Origin: Aldrovandia affinis
Taxonomy: Eukaryota; Chordata; Actinopteri; Notacanthiformes; Halosauridae
Direction: 5' to 3'
Assembly: GCA_029706075.1 (NCBI GenBank)
Contig: JAINUG010000052.1
Coordinates: forward strand, 4,170,498-4,234,497
DNA length: 64,000 bases
The stretch's first letter is position 1. The number at the start of each line of letters is the position of its first letter. A model generated the notes under the pieces. That model was given only the letters and a program-made list of their open reading frames with translations. It searched no databases and was not told where the DNA came from. Made by a program: the position numbers and the translations under genes. Shown one piece after another: positions 59,249-64,000 of the stretch.

Positions 59249-59332
59249 CCTGTTCAGATTTTGAGGCAATCTTGGACATCATGGAGCGTAAAACTGGGGC
59301 GGGCATGATGGCCAAAGCCATTGGCACCCTCA
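59249..59332 (-). CDS. slc46a3: slc46a3-like transporter, second visible exon (TM10)
   Basis: An exon of 84 bases between acceptor TTTTCTCAG and donor GTACAT. It encodes VRVPMALAIMPAPVLRSM, then MSKIASKSEQ, with split Val and Gly codons at its two ends that join exactly to the flanking exons. It supplies most of TM10 and the short loop to TM11. The PxxVLRSMxSKxxxxxEQG pattern is what the SLC46 family shows at this place. No stop, frameshift or non-consensus splice dinucleotide is present. Confidence 0.92.
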
Positions 59333-59892
59333 CTGAGAAAAGAGAGCAGAAAAAGGCATTAAACAACCCCCCCTACCACCGTCACTAAAGCAATTTTCAG
59401 CCTAATACCCAAATAAATAATATCCAAGACATTGGTTTACACGCATTCCATGAATAAATCTCTAATAAATCTCTTATACAGCCTTTTAACAACTGCCTAA
59501 TGCAGGGCTTCCCCTCAGTTCTTTTACAATCACACACACAAACCTCAATGTGCCTTTAGTTCATAAGATAGCACAACAGCGAGCAATAGTCCATTAAAAT
59601 CGAGCGATAAGGGTGCAAGGTTTCATTTGTATTCACTCCCAGCACACAAGCACAGCACTTTGCCATAAAGCAATCACAACCAATGGTACAAACAAAACAC
59701 TTGCAGTTTCATTTCCAAAGAGGAAATTGCAGACCTACTGATGTGCTCACCATGATATAACATAAGATCATGATACATCAGCGATAAGGCTTTAAACTGA
59801 GCAGCTGCTGATTAAGCCAAAGGGGGTCAGCTTATGAGCACGCAAACACATTACATCGGAAATGACAGGGACTGCCCGCATCGTCCACGTAC
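59333..59892 (-). other. Intron between first and second visible exons
   Basis: About 560 bases with donor GTACGT and acceptor CTCAG. No repeat was recognised inside. Confidence 0.85.
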
Positions 59893-60766
59893 CCAGGAAC
59901 ATGAGCAGGGTGGTCTTGGCGAAGGCGGTCATGGCCAGGCCGGTCATGATGGACAGCAGGCCGATGAGGACGATGGGCAGGTTGGGCAGGCAGTGAGAGA
60001 GGAGGGCCACGCCGGCGAAGCTGGTCAGGAAGCTGGTGGTGGACAGGGCGGCGCCGTAGCCGATCAGGATCTCGTTCCAGCACAGGGGCTCGCTCAGCTC
60101 GTACAGGGTGACCAGCGACATGGTGCCGATGTCGCAGAAGCTGTAGACGGTGAAGGTGAGGAGCAGGAGGACCAGCAGGGCGTTCCTGCGCCGGTCGGCC
60201 GAGGCGAAGAGCCGGCACACGCCGCTCAGCAGCTTCAGCATGGGCACGCGGGGTGGGCCCTCGTGGACGCCCGCGGACTCGGGCACCTTCACCGTCTCCT
60301 CCAGGACGAAGAGCACGTACAGCAGGTTGGCGGAGTGGAGCAGGCTGGCGGTGAAGAAGGGCCAGCTGAAGCCCGTCGCCCTCAGGAAGTAGCCGGTGGA
60401 GACGGACGCGGCGCCGGAGAGCACGCCGATCACCATGTCGACGGCGGCCATGCGCTGGGTCTTCTGCTTGCCGTCCTCGGAGACGTCGGCGACGTACGAG
60501 AAGCAGCCCCCCAGCAGGGTGCCCCAGCTGCCGAAGAGGGCGCTGACGAAGCTCACCGCCACGATCAGGTAGAGGTTGAGCTCGAAGAAGCAGATGGCCA
60601 GGAGGGAGACGGTGTAGAGCAGCGAGCCCACCAGGGGGGAAAGGATGGTGAGCCTGCGGCCACGGTGGTCACTGTAGGCCACCAGCAGGAGCGTGACCAC
60701 GAGGGCGGGGATCAGGGAGGAAAGCTCGATGTAGAGGGAGAAAAGGGAGGCCGCTCTTTCCACTTC
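59893..60766 (-). CDS. slc46a3: slc46a3-like solute carrier (MFS), large exon, TM2-TM10
   Basis: The exon starts after acceptor CCTCCGCAG and ends at donor GTACGT, giving 291 codons plus one base. The protein is a major-facilitator transporter of the SLC46 family, whose A3 member is known as a lysosomal membrane carrier. In exon residue numbers: TM2 at 8-31, the MFS loop motif SDHRGRR at 32-38, TM3 41-62, TM4 64-94, TM5 107-128, TM6 135-155, a cytoplasmic loop, TM7 195-222, TM8 231-257, TM9 263-283, then the start of TM10. LYELSEPLCWNEILIGYG at 221-238 strongly resembles SLC46A3, as I recall it. Third codon positions are almost all G or C, unlike the AT-rich flanks. The N-terminal exon (TM1 and the glycosylated loop) is not visible. 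A long open frame on the opposite strand is a shadow of this composition. The exact paralogue among fish slc46 genes is less sure than the family. Confidence 0.93.
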
Positions 60767-61483
60767 CTGCGGAGGCACACCAACAAACATGGACACATGG
60801 GAAACTGCACCGAGGTACTGATGAAAGCCAAAAAACCGAGGGAAGTCTATTTTCCCTCATGCTCAGCAAGCAAAATAATGGTTTTAAAAAATATTTTTAG
60901 GTCGTGATCAAACCCTGGCCGCAGGGGGAAACCTGCATTCCGGTCGAAAGCCTTTATGTTACCCAGGAGGCCCCATGCCTCAAACATTCTTGAAACATTT
61001 TCCAGGATAAAAACGTATAAGTGCAACAAGGACAACACTTACAACATAGCTGGATAGTTGTGGTTTTGAGGGCTGTTAAAAAATATAATATCTTAAAAAA
61101 TACCTGACCAACTCTCTCTCTACAGACAGAAAACCACAGACAGGAAAAATTACTAGGCATCTCCCACACTGTGCCTAACAGATTCAAACAAACAATGGCC
61201 TGAACATCGCAACATATATGCGGAGGTTAATAATTAACCAAGGTCATCAATTTGAAAGCATTCACTTTTAACATTTAAAGGACTCTGTGAAGAACAGCTA
61301 TTCCTTCTCTAGAATTCCTTACTCAATTAAAAAAGAATAACAATAATAATAATAATAACTAACATTTTCCTTCCCAGTGTTACAGGTATGGTACGCAGCT
61401 GCCTACAATGATGTCTATCGCTGTATTACTGCACTTGTCTCTTGCGCGTACTATGATTGTTCCTATGTATTAATGTACATATT

Positions 61484-61519
61484 GTAAGTCGCTCTGGATA
61501 AGAGCGTCTGCTAAATGCT
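61484..61519 (+). mobile_element. Family C SINE tail
   Basis: GTAAGTCGCTCTGGATAAGA, then GCGTCTGCTAAATG: the widespread fish SINE tail. The upstream part, from about 61390, may be decayed body sequence. Confidence 0.75.
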
Positions 61520-61605
61520 TAAAATGTAAATGGAATGTAAAATGTATTTGGAAATCTAACAGCGCCAACATGTTGTCTGCTGCCTAATTGTTTCGTCATA
61601 ATTAT

Positions 61606-61608
61606 TAT

Positions 61609-61658
<50 letters not shown>

Positions 61659-61659
61659 T
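61606..61659. repeat. (AGT)n trinucleotide microsatellite
   Basis: About sixteen TAG/AGT units after a short ATT run. Confidence 0.95.
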
Positions 61660-61859
61660 TACCTGATTTAACACATTGCTAAGGCTATACGTAATGGTTT
61701 GCACAATAAATGTATTAATAAATTAAAACAACATAAACTAAGCTACTTGTTGAAAACAAAACAAAAACACACATTGGTTTTCCAAAACGACCCCTATTAG
61801 CATAATTGACACATCCTTGAAATGTATTTAATACATATTATGGTTCCACGTGTGTAAAA

Positions 61860-62496
61860 CATTTCGGTCAATCTGTAGGCTATAAAATGTCCAATAATGC
61901 AGTGGTTTGCAAGAGGAAGAATGGCAGCATTGTCACTTCTCGAAGATATCGCCAACCGCGCAATAAAAAGGGAACGAGTTATTCGAGATTTTGACCTCAG
62001 TTTTAAATCAGACCACTTTTTCTTTACGTCCTTCGGGGACCTTTGCTGCCCCCACACCTCGTTTACAGCCTGGGTTACAGACTGCCAGGCCACGTACTTG
62101 GTTGTACTGGTAAAGCCACTGGAAAGGCTCCCAAACAGCGTCCCTGCACGCATCTGCACCTCCGCCAACAGGACCTCGATTTCGGCCTTGCTAAAATTAT
62201 TAGCCATCGCCATTATCGCCATTATCAAGTAGAGGATTTATGTTTTGATTCGAGCTCCTTTATATGCTAATGATATTAATTAGGGGGCGTTTACAAGGCG
62301 GAGATCTAAAACCATTCACCTGCGCGCAATTTCAAGATAATTTGCGATTTATAGATTTCACATCTGGGGGACTGGCGTACGCACGTTTTTTTGTGCGTAC
62401 GTTCAGTTTCTCTGAATCACACTTACGCACATTTCAGAAATGATCTTAGATCAAATATAGGATGGTTTCTACGCAACTTTGTATAAATGAGGCCCC
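61860..62496. mobile_element. PIF/Harbinger deletion derivative
   Basis: The right end, inverted, reads GGGGCCTCATTTATACAAAG, a PIF/Harbinger-type terminus. On the plus strand, from 61911, MAALSLLEDIANRAIKRERV plus IRD matches the start of the Harbinger nuclease. On the minus strand, from 62207, MANNFSKAEIEVLLAEVQMR and later VWGQQRSPKDVKKKWSDLK match the element's Myb/SANT-like DNA-binding protein. The two genes meet tail to tail near 61985 because everything between is deleted. The left terminus is not recognisable, so the left boundary is approximate. Confidence 0.8.
61985..62207 (-). pseudogene. Harbinger Myb/SANT-like protein, N-terminal part
   Basis: The first 70-75 codons form a Myb/SANT-like trihelix domain: acidic and Leu-rich first helix (FSKAEIEVLLAEV), central AWQSVTQAVNEVW, and third helix SPKDVKKKWSDLKLRSKSR. 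In active elements this protein partners the nuclease and helps it reach the transposon ends. Here the frame runs on into unrelated, antisense nuclease sequence, so the C-terminal part is lost. The ATG was chosen at MANN, since the preceding Met-Ile-Met-Ala repeats look like chance. Confidence 0.75.
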
Positions 62497-63435
62497 TGGC
62501 GTCTGTTTTTGAAGACTAAAAAGAGCCTGTAAGCGAAAGGCCATCTCACTCTAGCAAGAATTCCAACAACAAGAAATGACCAAGTTCAGAAGTTCCAAAT
62601 CACGTGTGATTTATTGAAGACAGTAAATGATAATCACAATGCAAAGCAAGGCAGGCATGCCGGGCAAAGCAAGGCAGGGCAAATACCAAGAAATGGTTCT
62701 TTACGCATTGCAGGACCAACCATGACGATCCTCCCACAGTAACCCCATCTCCTATCGAAGGAAGGCCGATTGCTGTCATGCTACATTTGCACAGACAAAA
62801 TGGCTGCCTGTAACCTGAATGTCCTGTAGGGATGTACATGAGACGTTGTGAGACACCATGTTCCACTGTCTGAAAGCCAGCTCAGCGTACAAGAAAACTA
62901 AGAGACTCATATGGCCAATATTCGAATAATCCTTACACCCTCTACACTGACCCCACTTGTATCCTTATCAGCCATGACCATGTTTTGAAATGTATTGCAG
63001 ACATCTGTTTTCTCTTCCCCAAAAATGATGACAACCAAAAAAAAAAACCGATAAAGATAAAGTGCTCGAGCTTCTCGTTCTTCTGCTCTGGCACGAAGGA
63101 AGGACAGGATAAACAGTAAATGTACCGTATTGCTGAGAGGACCCAACAAACTTGCACCTTAAATAACATGACCCATGACTTTTTAAAACATTTATTCTGT
63201 CTCCCTTTCCCTCCCATTTCTCTTTCACTCATTGTCGATCGGATTACATTTCCTTGTTTTAAAAGGAAATGTAATGTATACTTAAAGTACCCCACCCACC
63301 AAGTCACAAGAAGACTTCTGATGCAATCTCTTCTGTGGCCGCTTTAACTTTTGTTGGCTGCAACTGATATTCTGATCGGTCGAGCTTAAACAAACAGTCA
63401 GACAGTCCATCCTCTAACCCTTTTGTTTTTTGTTT
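62497..63435. other. Intronic or intergenic stretch
   Basis: It includes a short GCAAAGCAAGGCAGGC-type imperfect repeat at 62640-62680. No exon was recognised. Confidence 0.5.
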
Positions 63436-63812
63436 TTTTTCTTTCCGATTTTTTCCCCCTGCTTTTCTCCCAGTTTGGTAGCCAATTATTCCCTCTATTT
63501 CTTTTTCGATTTAACCTCCCCCATGAACTCGTCGCCCGCCTCCACGGGACGAGCTAATACCTTGAGCCAATGTTCGCCGAGACGGAACTCGCCCAACCCT
63601 GTTTACAAGGTCGCCCTTCCTCTCCTCGGCGAGCTCGTGCCAGGTCTTCCTCCCCCCTGGGGCGGACAGCCAAACATCGCCCCCAATCGGGACTTCCCAC
63701 CAGGGCTGGTCTGGTACAGTCAGGTTTCAAACCGCGACCGTGACAGGCAGGTCACACTCGTAAAGAACTAGCCAATACAGGTGCATTAGACCGCTACGCT
63801 GTCTGAGGCCAC
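63436..63812 (-). mobile_element. tRNA-derived SINE, family A
   Basis: The minus-strand head reads GGCCTCAGACAGCGTAGCGG, with GGTCTAATGC after it. The B-box region reads CGGTTTGAAACC, and the body has CCGCCCCAGGGGGGAGG. The tail has AAATAGAGGGAATAATTG and CTGGGAGAAAAGCAGG. Confidence 0.88.
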
Positions 63813-64000
63813 CTTTTTAAACAAACCTTTTTATTACAGTTTTTCCTACACAATTTGGAATGACTAATTGCAACTGCAAGCCCATCCCACATCTGCAAAG
63901 TCCTCCTTCAAAGTGGATGGGGATGCAAACTACCATACACATCCCATAAAATGAGTGCAGCCAGCTGCTGCTTCTTCTTCTTTTCACTCGGCAATCCACG

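Larger units (their letters stand above)
60767..64000 (-). other. 5' intron of the transporter gene, continuing past the window
   Basis: No exon encoding the family's N-terminus (TM1) was found on the minus strand up to the window end. The first coding exon therefore probably lies further right. The interval holds a SINE tail, a trinucleotide repeat, a Harbinger relic and a family A SINE, listed separately. Confidence 0.6.

Noticed and set aside
59834..60907. A 357-codon open frame on the plus strand
   Set aside because: It is the mirror of the GC-rich slc46a3 exon. The product is Gly-, Glu- and His-rich low-complexity sequence, and stops are rare because of the exon's third-position G/C.
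60954..61187. Minus-strand frame upstream of the large exon as the missing first coding exon
   Set aside because: It lacks the helix and Cys pattern expected of the SLC46 N-terminus and has no suitable donor.

Overview
This window looks like nuclear DNA from a teleost fish. Three things point that way. One split gene has vertebrate-type GT/AG introns. The density of dead Tc1-type DNA transposons is typical of fish. The tRNA-derived SINEs include one whose 3' tail reads like the sequence scattered through many fish genomes. No bacterial operon, CRISPR array, rRNA, free-standing tRNA gene or retrovirus was seen. The species cannot be named from the sequence.

The only protein-coding gene that can be supported is on the minus strand at the right end: three consecutive internal exons (60766-59893, 59332-59249, 58843-58687) of an SLC46-family transporter, best matched to slc46a3, the lysosomal solute carrier. 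The three exons join in phase into 371 complete codons covering TM2 to TM12. The first coding exon is not visible and probably lies beyond position 64000. The last exon, with the cytoplasmic tail, could not be assigned. The large exon is GC-rich and stands out from its AT-rich surroundings.

Positions 1 to about 57600 hold no exon I can defend. The stretch is unique, mostly AT-rich DNA with microsatellites, a G-run tract near 2.7 kb, a 330-base TG tract near 5.5 kb, a CpG-dense island near 35.3-35.6 kb, a perfect hairpin and a 149-base fold-back near 41 kb, and several islands that resemble conserved vertebrate enhancers. Scattered over it are a tRNA-derived SINE family (eleven copies in the whole window, four with target-site duplications), a second and third SINE family, and Tc1 elements or fragments at 11.6, 14.8, 27.1, 27.5, 42.6 and 53.2-56.4 kb. 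There are also a probable hAT miniature element with an 8-bp duplication (9.6 kb), a hAT transposase relic (31.6 kb) and a LINE reverse-transcriptase relic (21 kb). A PIF/Harbinger deletion derivative sits further right, at 61.9-62.5 kb inside the gene's first visible intron.

No new multi-gene system is evident. The most unusual observations are two Tc1 deletion derivatives that share the same internal deletion but carry different, internally matched terminal repeats; a SINE family with clean duplications; a Harbinger relic fusing the start of its nuclease gene to its opposing Myb-like gene; and the isolated CpG island in otherwise gene-empty DNA.
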